From assembly GCF_900106035.1 (NCBI RefSeq), contig NZ_FNUC01000004.1, forward strand, positions 3,323,722 to 3,387,721: 64,000 nucleotides of DNA, in the 5' to 3' direction. Under the pieces are notes generated by a model. That model worked only from the letters and a program-made list of their open reading frames with translations, was not told where the DNA came from and searched no databases. This DNA is from Jiangella alba (GTDB lineage: Bacteria > Actinomycetota > Actinomycetes > Jiangellales > Jiangellaceae). The translations under genes and the position numbers were made by a program. Position 1 is the first letter of the stretch. Each line of letters starts with the position of its first letter. Shown piece after piece: positions 40,124-49,865 of this stretch.

Positions 40124-42630
40124 GCCCGGCCTGCGGAGTCCGCGCCGTCGAGCTGACCTCGGGGTGGACCGTGACCGCCGTGGACGGAGCGTGTCCCGGC
40201 GAGCTGCGCGGCCGTGTCCTCCCGGCGGCGGTTCCCGGCGTCGTGCACACCGACCTGCTCGCCGACGGTGCGATCCCCGACCCTTTCCTCGACGCCAACG
40301 CCGAGCGGCTGTCCTGGATCGGCCGCACCGATTGGCGCTACGCGACCGTCTTCGAGTGGGACGGCGCGTCCGCCGACCGGCATGTGCTCGTCTTCGACGG
40401 CCTCGACACCGTCGCCACCGTCGTGCTGAACGGCCAGGAGCTCGGCCGCACGGTCAACCAGCACCGGAGCTACCGATTCGACGTCACGGACTGCCTGCGG
40501 GCAGGGTCCAACGAGCTGCGGGTCACCTTCGGATCCGCCGTCGAGTACGCGGAGGCCGTCGACCGTCGCAGCCCGCGGCCGCACGTGAACGCGCACCCGT
40601 TCAACGCCGTCCGGAAGGCGGCCTGCAACTTCGGCTGGGACTGGGGCCCGGACCTCGTCACCGCCGGGATCTGGCGGCCGGTCCGCCTGGAGTCGTGGAG
40701 CACGGGACGTCTCGACACCGTGCGGCCGCTGGTGGTCGAGGCGTCCGAGGAACACGCGGCGGTGGAGTTCCACGTCCCGGTCGAGCGGGCCTGCGACCCT
40801 CCGCCGGAACCCCTGCGACTGTTCGTCCGGCTCGCCGGCCAGGAGGTGGTCACCGAGCTCGCGCCGCATGACGCCGACGCCGTGGTGCGGGTGGACGTGC
40901 CCGATCCGCGTCTCTGGTGGCCGGTCGGCTACGGCGAGCAGCCGCTGTACGAGGCCGAGGTGGAGCTCCTGGCGGGGGAGCAGCTCCTGGATCGCTGGTC
41001 CGGTCGCCTCGGACTGCGGTCGATCACCGTCGACACCACCCCCGACGCCGCCGGCCACACCTTCGGGCTGCGGGTCAACGGGCGAGACGTGTTCGTCCGC
41101 GGTGTGAACTGGATCCCGGACGACGTCTTCGTCACGCGAGTGGGCCGGGAGCGCTACCGGGAGCGCATCGAGCAGGCCGTCGACGGCGGGTCGAACCTGC
41201 TGCGCGTCTGGGGCGGGGGCATCTACGAGTCCGCCGACTTCTACGAGCTCTGCGACGAGCGGGGCGTTCTGGTGTGGCAGGACTTCGCCTTCGCGTGCGC
41301 CACGTACGCGGAGGAGGAACTCGCCGAGGAGGTCGAGGCGGAGGCGTGGGACAACATCGCACGGCTCGCCCGTCATCCGAGCCTCGCCCTCTGGAACGGC
41401 AGCAACGAGAACCTCTGGCTCTCCCTCGACCTCGGCTGGCGTGCCGAGGTCGGCGACGCGAGCTGGGGGGACGGTTTCTACCACCGCCTGCTCCCCGAGC
41501 TGGTCGCGCAACTCGACCCGACCAGGCCGTACATCCCGTCGAGCCCGTTCTCGCCGTCGGCCGGCCGGTACCCGAACGACCCCGACGACGGCCCGATCCA
41601 CATCTGGGACGTGTGGAACGACGTCGACTACCGCGAGTACGGCCGCTATCGACCCCGCTTCGTCTCCGAGTTCGGTTTCCAGGGGCCGCCCACCTGGTCG
41701 ACGCTCGCTCGAGCCGTGGCGCCCCAGCACCTCGCCGTCGGGTCACCGGTGCTGCTCACCCACCAGAAGGCCGAGGACGGCGACGAGAAGCTGCGTCGCG
41801 GCTGGGCCGGTCACTTCCCGGAGCCGGTCGGGTTCGACGACTGGCACTGGACCGCGCAGCTCAATCAGGCCCGGGCGATCACGTTCGGGGTCGAGCGGTT
41901 CCGCTCCCTCGCGCCGCACTGCCGCGGGACCATCCTCTGGCAGCTCAACGACTGCTGGCCGGTCGTGTCCTGGGCGGTGGTGGACGGCGACGGCCGGCTC
42001 AAGCCGGCGTGGTACGCGCTGCGCGCCGCCTACGCCGACCGGTTGCTGACCTTCCAACTCGACCAGCCCGAGGGCGCCGTCCTGGCGCTCGTCAACGACA
42101 CCGACGCGCCGTACCGGGGGAGCGCCGTCGTGCGCCGCGTGGACGTCGCCGGGAACGTCCTCGCCGAGCAGGCGCTCGAGCTGGACGCCGTCGCGAGGTC
42201 CGTGCGGCGGGTGCGCCTGTCCGCGTCGGTGTCGGTCGCCGCCGACCGGGCCACCGAGCTGCTCGTCGCGGACGTGCGCTCCGGCGACCCGCTGCCGCGC
42301 GCGACGGCGTTCCTCGCCGAGGACGTCGAGCTGTCGCTGCCGCGAGCGAGTTACGACGTCGCCGTGCAGCCGTCGGACGACGGTGTCGTCGTGGAGGTGA
42401 CGGCGCGGACCCTGCTGCGCGACCTCACCCTGCTGGCCGACCGGCTGGCGCCCGACGCCGTCGTCGACGAGCAGCTGACCACCCTGCTGCCCGGCGAGAC
42501 CACGCGGCTCCGCGTGCGCCTGCCCTCCGGGGGCGAGGTCTCGCCGTCGTCCCTCACCGCACCGGTTGTGCGGACCGCCAACGATCTCGTCGCGAGCCCG
42601 CGACGCGGAACTGGGGATCTGCCCGGCTAG
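40120..42630 (+). CDS. Glycoside hydrolase family 2, beta-mannosidase type
   Basis: 836 residues from GTG 40120 overlapping the upstream stop by 4 bases. Jelly-roll sugar-binding domain 1-190 (WRYATVFEWDG, FDGLDTVATVVLNG), Ig-like domain 190-300, TIM barrel 300-620 and C-terminal Ig domains. Acid/base Glu430 lies in WNGSNEN and nucleophile Glu517 in RFVSEFGFQG; the GH2 pattern RVWGGGIYE is also present. It has no signal peptide, so it hydrolyses imported beta-mannosides or related oligosaccharides in the cytoplasm. Its operon supplies the transporter, which is now partly deleted. Confidence 0.9.
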   Translation: MSPACGVRAVELTSGWTVTAVDGACPGELRGRVLPAAVPGVVHTDLLADGAIPDPFLDANAERLSWIGRTDWRYATVFEWDGASADRHVLVFDGLDTVATVVLNGQELGRTVNQHRSYRFDVTDCLRAGSNELRVTFGSAVEYAEAVDRRSPRPHVNAHPFNAVRKAACNFGWDWGPDLVTAGIWRPVRLESWSTGRLDTVRPLVVEASEEHAAVEFHVPVERACDPPPEPLRLFVRLAGQEVVTELAPHDADAVVRVDVPDPRLWWPVGYGEQPLYEAEVELLAGEQLLDRWSGRLGLRSITVDTTPDAAGHTFGLRVNGRDVFVRGVNWIPDDVFVTRVGRERYRERIEQAVDGGSNLLRVWGGGIYESADFYELCDERGVLVWQDFAFACATYAEEELAEEVEAEAWDNIARLARHPSLALWNGSNENLWLSLDLGWRAEVGDASWGDGFYHRLLPELVAQLDPTRPYIPSSPFSPSAGRYPNDPDDGPIHIWDVWNDVDYREYGRYRPRFVSEFGFQGPPTWSTLARAVAPQHLAVGSPVLLTHQKAEDGDEKLRRGWAGHFPEPVGFDDWHWTAQLNQARAITFGVERFRSLAPHCRGTILWQLNDCWPVVSWAVVDGDGRLKPAWYALRAAYADRLLTFQLDQPEGAVLALVNDTDAPYRGSAVVRRVDVAGNVLAEQALELDAVARSVRRVRLSASVSVAADRATELLVADVRSGDPLPRATAFLAEDVELSLPRASYDVAVQPSDDGVVVEVTARTLLRDLTLLADRLAPDAVVDEQLTTLLPGETTRLRVRLPSGGEVSPSSLTAPVVRTANDLVASPRRGTGDLPG

Positions 42631-42666
42631 CTCCGTGTGTCCGTCTCATCGCTCAGGAGGTTCATC

Positions 42667-44643
42667 ATGCGTGATCAGTCCGTCTCGCGAGTTCTCCCCC
42701 TTGCGGTCTCGCGGCGGCAACTCCTCGTCGGCATGGCCGCCGGGACAGCGGCCGTCGCGCTCGGGTCGCCGGCCCCGCTGTCCGTCGCGGCGACGCCGTC
42801 GGCCGGGCCGCTGGACGAGGTCGCCCCACTGCCGGCGGGCCGGCCGGATCGCCGGGCGTTCGCCGCCGCCGAGCAGCGGCTGGCGCCATACCTGGCCGTG
42901 CTGGCGCCGCTGGCCAACGGGGTGGAGGACGAGGACGAGGCCACCCGTGGCTTCATCACCGGAGGGTTCTGGCGTTCGCCGGCGGCCTCCTTCAACGCCC
43001 GCGTGCAGGAGAACGTCTTCACCATGTCCTGGTTCCACGCCAACGCGCGCGACTGGAACCCCTACGCCGGTGACCCGGCCCTGCTGGCTCGACTCGACGC
43101 CGCGATCGGCCACTATCTGCGGCTGCAGAAGCCGCAGGGCTGCTGGCCGGAGTACTCCCCGGGCGAGCTGTCGCGGCCGGCGACCAGCTTCGCCCTCGGG
43201 TTCCTCACCACCACGCTGATCGAGCTGCAACGCGCCGGCGTGCTGCCCGAGACCCAGGAGCGGATCGTCGTCGCCCTGCGCAAGGCCGCCGACTGGTTCC
43301 TGGACCCGGCCAACCCGGCGGTCTGGTCCACGCCGATCCCGTACACGAACCAGGTCGCCGCAGGCCTGCTGGGGGTAGCCGAGGCGCTCCCACTGCTGGG
43401 CGATCCCGGTCTCGCGGACCGCCTGAACGAGCGGATCGACGTGCTGGCACGCGACGGCATGAGTCCCGTCGGCTACTTCTACGAGCAGTCGGGCAACGAC
43501 TTCGGCTACTCGCACGGCGTCATGACGCCCGACCTCGCCGCCCTCCACGAGAGCACCGGCTCACCCGTCGTGAAGGAGATGCAGGAACGCTACTACGAGT
43601 GGCTCCGGTTCAACTTCGTCCGTGAACCCGACGGAGCCGGCTGGTTCTGCAACGTGGCGACGTCGTCACGTACGTCGCTGTACGTCCACGACGACATCAA
43701 GACCGACGACTACAAGGCCGACATCAACGCCCTGTGGACCTCCAGCGTCCCCGCGTCGGCGGCGTACACCACGGCCCAGGAGGACAAGGCCGCGCTGCGC
43801 GCCGATTGGGCGGCCTCATCGGAACCGGTGCCGCAGCCGCCGTCCGGACAGGTCGACCCGCAGGTGGTGCGGATGGCCGGGTATCCGGAGAGGTTCCCCA
43901 GCCGAGCGACCAAGGGCGCGGTCATCGCCACGATTCCGTACCTGACCTCCACGAACTTCGTGGAGTTCCGCGCCGAACCCGCCGGGCAGGAATTCCTGTT
44001 CGTCCGGCGGCCCGAGTACTACTTCGGCGCGTCCTTCGGCGTCCGTCCCACCAGCCGGGTCCGCGCCGGCCTGAGCTTCCTGTGGCACCCGGGCGCCGGC
44101 ATGCTGCTCTACAGCACGAACGCTTCCGTGGAAGGGTGCTGGGGCACCCACCCATCCGACCGGTACACCCTCATCGACGCCAACGGCGACCTGTCGGCCC
44201 GGTACTTCAGAGGAGACCCGGAACGCGGCTCCGAGGTCGCACCCGGCGACGTCCGGGGTGCTGTGCCCCTGGGCATCCGGTACACCACGCCCGACCGCAG
44301 GCTCACCAAGGATGTCGAGCTCCGCCCGGACTCCCTGCGCATCCACGTCAGCACGCTCGCGCACTCCACCGAGCGTCTGCCCCTCGTGCTGCGCAGCGAC
44401 GACAGACTGACTCTGGTCGGAGAGCAGGAGACCGAGCTCACGCCGGGCGTGGACGTCAGCGCCAGCGGCTCCCGGTTGCGCATCCGGCGCGGCCTGACCG
44501 AGATGGTCATCGACTGGAACACCGAGCTGACGGCCCGACTCGTGCCGAAGACCCAGACCTACTTCAAGGACGCTTCCCGGCGCCAGCACATGCTGCTCCT
44601 GCCGTTCGGCACCGAACTGGAGTACACGGTGCGGCTTCGATGA
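42667..44643 (+). CDS. Tat-exported protein of unknown function, polysaccharide-lyase-like architecture
   Basis: 658 residues from ATG 42667 behind CAGGAGG. A Tat signal SRRQLLVGMAAG is followed by an Ala-rich cleavage site. The N-terminal half is helical (residues 60-340), resembling the alpha/alpha toroids of lyases and unsaturated-sugar hydrolases (GYSHGVMTPDLAALHES). The C-terminal half is beta-rich (YTLIDANGDLSARYFRGD, LRSDDRLTLVGEQET). I do not recognise a precise family; a glycan-processing role is inferred from Tat export, the toroid-plus-sandwich layout and the mannosidase/transporter neighbours. 36 bases follow the mannosidase stop before its start. Confidence 0.65.
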   Translation: MRDQSVSRVLPLAVSRRQLLVGMAAGTAAVALGSPAPLSVAATPSAGPLDEVAPLPAGRPDRRAFAAAEQRLAPYLAVLAPLANGVEDEDEATRGFITGGFWRSPAASFNARVQENVFTMSWFHANARDWNPYAGDPALLARLDAAIGHYLRLQKPQGCWPEYSPGELSRPATSFALGFLTTTLIELQRAGVLPETQERIVVALRKAADWFLDPANPAVWSTPIPYTNQVAAGLLGVAEALPLLGDPGLADRLNERIDVLARDGMSPVGYFYEQSGNDFGYSHGVMTPDLAALHESTGSPVVKEMQERYYEWLRFNFVREPDGAGWFCNVATSSRTSLYVHDDIKTDDYKADINALWTSSVPASAAYTTAQEDKAALRADWAASSEPVPQPPSGQVDPQVVRMAGYPERFPSRATKGAVIATIPYLTSTNFVEFRAEPAGQEFLFVRRPEYYFGASFGVRPTSRVRAGLSFLWHPGAGMLLYSTNASVEGCWGTHPSDRYTLIDANGDLSARYFRGDPERGSEVAPGDVRGAVPLGIRYTTPDRRLTKDVELRPDSLRIHVSTLAHSTERLPLVLRSDDRLTLVGEQETELTPGVDVSASGSRLRIRRGLTEMVIDWNTELTARLVPKTQTYFKDASRRQHMLLLPFGTELEYTVRLR

Positions 44644-44989
44644 CGCCAAACACTCCGTACCTGGACATAGGAGAAGGGTTCTGCTCCACGGCCGGCTCCG
44701 GCGTCGGGGATGGGGTGAGCAGGTAGGGCCACGAGGGGCAGCCGGCCGTTGAAGCGCCGGCGGCCTTCTCGTGCCCGCAGAACGCGGGCGCCGAGGTCAC
44801 CAGAGCGGTCAGAATCCACGGGCGTGACGTCGGAGGGCCGGCGTCCGCGCTCAGAGAAGCGACAGAAGCGGAGAAGGACGAGCTCTGCGAGTTCCATCTG
44901 GGTGGCCAGGAAGGGACGAGCAAGCAGAACGTCGTGCGCGCCTCGGTCCGGGACGCTGCGGTGCCAATGCCCACGGTGGCGAGATCGAC
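44644..44989. other. Gene-poor stretch
   Basis: 346 bases after the Tat-exported gene. Open frames on both strands exist, but none shows a ribosome site or recognisable homology. It leads into a broken surface-anchor gene and is probably part of the same decay. Confidence 0.5.
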
Positions 44990-45647
44990 CTGGAGGACGA
45001 CTGCGGCGGGCCCGACCGATCGCCTGCCGGGACGGCGCCGCTGCGCCAGACGACGGCCGGCAGTACTGGGCGGCGCTGTACGCCGACGACGGGACGCACG
45101 TCGCGGTGTCCGTTCCCTGCACCCTGACCGTCGCGGCCGACGACCCCGGTGGCGACGACGGCACGGAGGACGGCACTGACCCGCCGGGCCAGTGTGAGGA
45201 TCCGCGGACGGTGCTGACGGACGAGCACGTCGACCTGCTGGTGCAGGTGAAGGACCCGGAGGCGGCCATCACGGTCCCCGCGGGTGCGGAGCACGCGTTC
45301 TTGGGCACGGCCGGCGATCCGCTCTGGATGATCCCGCAACCCAGAACCCCCGCGATCGTGCGGGCGGGATGGTCCACCGAGGAACTGGCCCCGGGTGCGC
45401 TGAGCGGCGACGTGGTCGAGCTGATGCTGACCGGTGTCACCGGTCCGGGCGAGGTCGAGGTGTTCCAGACCGCCGGGCTGGGCGCGGCCCGACGCGGATC
45501 TTCAGCGCTGCCGACCCGCTGCCGCCGCGGACCCAGAGCGTCGGCCAGCACGTCCACGCCAACTGGGCGTTCTCGGCCGCGGGCAGCTACACGCTGACGT
45601 TCGAGGTGAGCGGGACCCTGACCAGCGGTGGCGCGGTCACGATCATG
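44990..45647 (+). pseudogene. Choice-of-anchor M (actinobacterial surface-anchored) protein, broken
   Basis: The recognisable part reads DPRTVLTDEHVDLLVQV, VPAGAEHAFLGTAGDPLWMI, RAGWSTEELAPGALSGDVVE and LTGVTGPGEVEVFQTAGLG in one frame, then after about 45,485 continues in the next frame as TRIFSAADPLPPRTQSVGQ and HANWAFSAAGSYTLTFEVSG. This is the TIGR03769-type domain of actinobacterial surface proteins. A weaker copy (YWAALYADDGTHVAVSV) is upstream without a start codon. Signal peptide and membrane anchor are missing. A one-base loss and a truncated 5' end make it a pseudogene. Confidence 0.7.
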
Positions 45648-45677
45648 GATGCACCGCCCTGGAGAGGGCGGTGCATC
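45648..45677. terminator. Perfect 13-bp hairpin
   Basis: GATGCACCGCCCT, loop GGAG, AGGGCGGTGCATC. Very stable and placed right after the last recognisable codons of the surface-anchor remnant; probably a terminator, possibly bidirectional with the minus-strand operon ending at 45864. Confidence 0.7.
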
Positions 45678-45863
45678 GGCGCTGGGCCCATCCGCACTGA
45701 CCTGCTGGAACATTCGAACAGAGCGGACAGACGAAGCCGGACACGTATTCGCCAGACGACCGCCACAGACGCCCTGTCTCACCGCCGGCGCAGGACGTCC
45801 ACGTCCGGCCTGGACGGAATGACGCAATGACCCTCATCCCGCGATGCCGCGTGTGTGTCGTGC

Positions 45864-46892
45864 TCAGCCGACCGGGACGGGTGAGCCGCACATGCCGAAC
45901 AGGTCCTTCGGGTCCTCCGGTTCGGCGACCAGGTCGATGTCGTCGACGAACCCGGTTCCGGCGATCGCGGCGCGTACGTAGCGCAGTGCGGTGAGGTCCT
46001 CGATCGCGAAACCGACCGAGTCGAACAGGGTGAGCTGCGCCGCCGAGGTGCGTCCGGCCTTACGGCCGGTCAGCACCTCCCACAGTTCGGTGACGGGGAA
46101 CTCGGGGCCGCGAGCCTGGATCTCGCCCTCGATACGGGTCTGGGGCGTGTACTCGACGAACACGGCGGAGCGGTCCAGGATCGCCGGCTCCAGCTCGGTC
46201 TTGCCCGGGCAGTCGCCGCCGATCGCGTTCAGGTGCATGCCGGGCGCGACGTCCGAGTCGCGCAGGACCGTGGCGAGCGCCTTGTCCGCGGTGCAGGTCG
46301 TGACGATGTCGGCGCCCGCGCAGGCCTCTGCTGTGTCGCCCGCGACGGTGATCCGGAACCCGAGCGGAGCGAGGTTGCGCACGAACTTCGCGATCGCGTC
46401 GGGGTCGATGTCGTAGACGGCGAGGTCGCAGATGCCGAGGGTGGTGCGCATCGCGAGCGCCTGGAACTCCGACTGGCTGCCCGCCCCGATCAGCGCCATG
46501 CGCGTCGAGTCGGGCCGGGCGAGCGCGCGCGCCGCGAGCGCGGACGTCGCGGCGGTGCGCAGCGCGGTGAGCACCGTCATCTCCGCCACGAACGTGGGGT
46601 AACCGTTGTGCACGTCGGCGAGCACGCCGAACGCCGTGACCGTCTGATAGCCGCGGGCCGGATTGGACGGGTGCCCGTTGACGTACTTGAAGCCGTAGGT
46701 CTCCCGGTCGCTCGTCGGCATCAGCTCGATCACCCCGAAGGGCGTGTGGTTCGCGACCCGGGGCGTCTTGTCGAACTCCTCCCACCGCGCGAAATCCGCG
46801 GCGAGGTCATCGACGAGGCCCGCGATGACGCGCTCGGGTCCGTGCTGGGCCAGCCAGCGCACCATGTTCTGCACCCCGACGAAAGCTGTCAT
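45864..46892 (-). CDS. Ornithine cyclodeaminase / mu-crystallin family protein
   Basis: 342 residues. The Rossmann core ALIGAGSQSEFQALA (about 130-145) binds NAD(P), followed by YDIDPDAIAKF, TCTADKALATVL and LNAIGGDCPGKTELEP, the last matching the GADxPGKxE substrate motif of the family. Members deaminate ornithine to proline or reduce/oxidise imino acids and opines. It is the last gene of a minus-strand peptide uptake operon and probably acts on the amino acid released by the M14 peptidase or amidase; the substrate is not set by sequence. Confidence 0.88.
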   Translation of the reverse strand: MTAFVGVQNMVRWLAQHGPERVIAGLVDDLAADFARWEEFDKTPRVANHTPFGVIELMPTSDRETYGFKYVNGHPSNPARGYQTVTAFGVLADVHNGYPTFVAEMTVLTALRTAATSALAARALARPDSTRMALIGAGSQSEFQALAMRTTLGICDLAVYDIDPDAIAKFVRNLAPLGFRITVAGDTAEACAGADIVTTCTADKALATVLRDSDVAPGMHLNAIGGDCPGKTELEPAILDRSAVFVEYTPQTRIEGEIQARGPEFPVTELWEVLTGRKAGRTSAAQLTLFDSVGFAIEDLTALRYVRAAIAGTGFVDDIDLVAEPEDPKDLFGMCGSPVPVG

Positions 46893-46953
46893 TCCATCCC
46901 TTCCAGATGATGCCGAGCCGGCTCGGCGGGCGAGGAGACCCCGCGGGAACGAG

Positions 46954-48420
46954 TCAGAATGCCGGCCTCCTGGCGTGATGGCCGGTGAGCTCTTCGAACG
47001 CCTGCGCGGCGAGCAGGAGCTCGACGTCGCGGCCCGGCGCCGCGACGAGCTGCACGCCGACGGGGAGACCGCCGGGGGTGAAGCCGGCCGGTACGGAGAC
47101 GGCGGGGCAGCCCGTCGCCGAGATGATGGTCGCCGCGCGCATCCACTCGAGGTAGTCGCGCATGGGGGTGCCGTCGATCTGCCCCGGGTACTCGAGGGTC
47201 GCGTCGAACGGCGCCACCTGACTCGTCGTGAGCACGAGCAGATCGTGATGCGAGAAGAAGTCCTCGGTCGAGGCCAGCAGGCAGACCCGCGCCTCCTCGG
47301 CGGCGAGGATCTCGTCGACGGTGAGGGCGAGTCCCAGTTCGGTGTTCCACACGACCGCGTCCTTGACCCGGTCGCGATGGTTCCGGACGATCTCCCGGTA
47401 GTCGCGCGCGAAGTCGAGAGCCCGATCCACCCGGAAGACCTCGTCCGCGTCGGTGAGGTCCGGCAGCACGTCGTCGACCCGCGCGCCCGCGGCGGCGAAC
47501 GTTCCCGCCACGGAGTCCACGACCTCCGACACGACGCGTTCGACCGGGATCAGCCCGCCGAGGTCGGTGGAGAATCCGACTCGCAACCCCGCGAGCCCGG
47601 AGCCGGGCTCGTGCCGGCCCGGGTCGGAGAACTCCGGGCGCTCGAAGACGGAGCCGGGCTCCTGAATCGATAGCGGTGCGCCCACGGCCGGTCCGCAGAC
47701 GGCGGCCATGAGCAGCGCGACGTCGGCCACCGTCCGCGCCAGGCACCCCGGTTGCGCGAGCCACGTCCACGGATCGGCGGGCAGCGCATGGGGGATGCGC
47801 CCGTTCGACGGGCGCAGGCCGACGATGTTGTTGAACGAGCCGGGCGTACGCAGGGACCCGCCCATGTCGGACCCGTCCCCGGACGCCTGGATGCCGGCCG
47901 CGATCGCGGCCGCCGCGCCGCCCGACGACCCGGACGCCGACTTCGTCCGGTCATAGGGGTTCACGGTCGTCCCGAAGACGGGATTGAACGTGTGTGAACC
48001 GGCGGTGAACTCGGGGACGTTCGACTTGCCGGTGGTCACGACGCCGGCGGCGCGCAGCCGGGCGATGATGAGGGCGTCCCGGGTCGGCACGTTGTCCACC
48101 AGCAGCGGTGACCCACGCGTGGTCCGCAATCCGGCCGTGTCGGTGGATTCCTTGTGTGTCAGCGGCACGCCGTGGAGCGGGCCCAGCCGGTCCCCGCGGG
48201 CGTACCACGCATCGGCGCGGGCCGCCCGCTCGTAGGCGCGTTCGTCGTCGCGGGTGACGATGGCGTTGATCGCCGGATCGACCGAGTCGACGCGGGCCAG
48301 ATGATCGGCGAGCGCCTCGCGGGCGGACAGCTCGCCAGCGGCGATCCGTGCGGCAAGCTCACGCGTGCTCAGCCAGGTGAGCTCGGATTCGTAGACGGGT
48401 CCTGGCGACATCGAGGTCAT
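46954..48420 (-). CDS. Amidase-signature family hydrolase
   Basis: 488 residues from ATG 48420, overlapping the preceding stop by 4 bases. The Ser-cisSer-Lys triad is readable: Lys in GVPLTHKESTDTAG, cis-Ser in SASGSSGGAAAA and nucleophile Ser in GSDMGGSLRTPGS. Amidases of this group hydrolyse carboxamides or aryl/peptide amides in the cytoplasm. In this operon it would act on an imported amide or on the product of the M14 enzyme before ornithine-cyclodeaminase-like processing. Length and motifs are intact. Confidence 0.92.
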   Translation of the reverse strand: MTSMSPGPVYESELTWLSTRELAARIAAGELSAREALADHLARVDSVDPAINAIVTRDDERAYERAARADAWYARGDRLGPLHGVPLTHKESTDTAGLRTTRGSPLLVDNVPTRDALIIARLRAAGVVTTGKSNVPEFTAGSHTFNPVFGTTVNPYDRTKSASGSSGGAAAAIAAGIQASGDGSDMGGSLRTPGSFNNIVGLRPSNGRIPHALPADPWTWLAQPGCLARTVADVALLMAAVCGPAVGAPLSIQEPGSVFERPEFSDPGRHEPGSGLAGLRVGFSTDLGGLIPVERVVSEVVDSVAGTFAAAGARVDDVLPDLTDADEVFRVDRALDFARDYREIVRNHRDRVKDAVVWNTELGLALTVDEILAAEEARVCLLASTEDFFSHHDLLVLTTSQVAPFDATLEYPGQIDGTPMRDYLEWMRAATIISATGCPAVSVPAGFTPGGLPVGVQLVAAPGRDVELLLAAQAFEELTGHHARRPAF

Positions 48421-49865
48421 CGCCGTCCTCTCCCAGCGGTGGTCCGCGCATCGGCGGGTGGAGCATGGGCCACGAGCCCCAGCACGGCGCCGTACTGAAC
48501 GCCGACGACGGCCTCGACCGGAATCCCCTGCGTCTTCTCGTCCGCGAGCCGCTGTTCGAGCCAGCCGATCCACACGCGCTCGAGGTCGTGAGCGGACCGC
48601 CGCACCACGACGCCCGCCGACCCCGCGGCGACCTCCGCGTTCAGGGCGCGCAACAGGGCGCCCCCGAAGCGCAGCCGGTACATCCAGACGACGGCCATGG
48701 GCCGCTCCGCCACCGCGGCCACGCGGTCGTTCTCCGGCATGGCGGACCGGGTGGTCATCAGCTCACCGGCCCGGGTCATGCCGGGGATGAACACACGGGC
48801 GCTGCGAAGGAACGGCGAGTCCAGAGTGAGGTGCGGATCGACCCGCGCCAGGAGGTCAGTGAGCCATGTCCCCGTGCCGGTCAGGGCCTCGCCGGCCGCA
48901 CGCAGCAGGGCGGCGTAGCTCGCCCCGGACGGACTCGTGTCGTCGGCGCCGAAGGTCCGCCAGATCGGGAGCTCGGCGATGAGGGAGACGGAGGCGTACC
49001 TGCGCACGTAGCTGGTGGACGACTGCCCTGCGGCGCCGCTGGGCACCGGGTCGAGGCCGTTCGCCTCCCGCCATTCGTAGACGTCCTGGGAGCTGCCGGA
49101 CTCGTAGATCGCCGGAGCGAGGACGGTGAAGTGGGCCGCCTCGGGCTCGCCCAGGTGCAGCGGGATGCCGAACCGCGCGGGAAGACGGTGCAGGAGCGGC
49201 ACCAGGTCGCCGACCGGCTGGGAGAGGTAGAAGTACGCGCCCCCGGTCTCGGAATTGTGCAGCGGGACGTAATAGTCGGGGCGGATCTCGTCGATCACCC
49301 GCTGCAGGGCCTGCGTCTCGGGCAGCATCGCGTCGAAGTACTTCGACTTGTAGTTGATCGGGAAGGTCCATTCCACCTGTTCGTTGCCCGGCGGCCGGTA
49401 GAAGTGGCGGAAGTACGTCTCATCGTCGAACGGGTCGTCGAACCAGCCCTCGTTGAGCCGCATGCCGTCCGGATCGGCGCAGGGGAGGAAATGCCAGACG
49501 GCGCCCAGCCGCCGACGGAGCGACGCATCGCGGAGCAGATCCGTCACCAGCCGGATGATGGTGTGCGATCCGATCGGTTCGTTCGGGTGCACCCCACCGA
49601 CGACGAGACACTGCTTCGCCGCCGGCGCGGCGTCGTCCCCTGATCCACCGGCACCGCGCGGGGCGAGCGTGTACAGCGGGATCGGCTCGCCGAGCCGCGA
49701 GGTGCCGACCCGTCTGGCCGAGAGCAGGTCGGGGAACTCGAGCCGCAGCTCCTCGAGCTGTTCGAGGAGCGCGTCCACGCCGGGATAGCCCTGGAGGTCC
49801 GGGATCGCGGTTGCCCGCTCGACGATCTCGTCGTCGGACACCGACGGCAGAATCTCTGTGGTCAT
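48417..49865 (-). CDS. M14-family zinc carboxypeptidase
   Basis: 482 residues from ATG 49865. Zinc ligands: His and Glu in GGVHPNEPIGSH and His in YVPLHNSETGG; FLPCADPDGMRLNEGWF is also typical. No signal peptide, so it works in the cytoplasm on peptides or amides brought in by the adjacent ABC importer. ATGA overlaps at both ends couple it to the ATPase upstream and amidase downstream. Within M14 it belongs to the succinylglutamate-desuccinylase/aspartoacylase-like side by its short HPNE motif, so deacylation of N-acyl amino acids is possible. Confidence 0.85.
   Translation of the reverse strand: MTTEILPSVSDDEIVERATAIPDLQGYPGVDALLEQLEELRLEFPDLLSARRVGTSRLGEPIPLYTLAPRGAGGSGDDAAPAAKQCLVVGGVHPNEPIGSHTIIRLVTDLLRDASLRRRLGAVWHFLPCADPDGMRLNEGWFDDPFDDETYFRHFYRPPGNEQVEWTFPINYKSKYFDAMLPETQALQRVIDEIRPDYYVPLHNSETGGAYFYLSQPVGDLVPLLHRLPARFGIPLHLGEPEAAHFTVLAPAIYESGSSQDVYEWREANGLDPVPSGAAGQSSTSYVRRYASVSLIAELPIWRTFGADDTSPSGASYAALLRAAGEALTGTGTWLTDLLARVDPHLTLDSPFLRSARVFIPGMTRAGELMTTRSAMPENDRVAAVAERPMAVVWMYRLRFGGALLRALNAEVAAGSAGVVVRRSAHDLERVWIGWLEQRLADEKTQGIPVEAVVGVQYGAVLGLVAHAPPADARTTAGRGRR

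Noticed and set aside
44559..45827. 422-codon minus-strand frame over the surface-anchor remnant
   Set aside because: The opposite strand has clear choice-of-anchor M homology; the minus frame has none.
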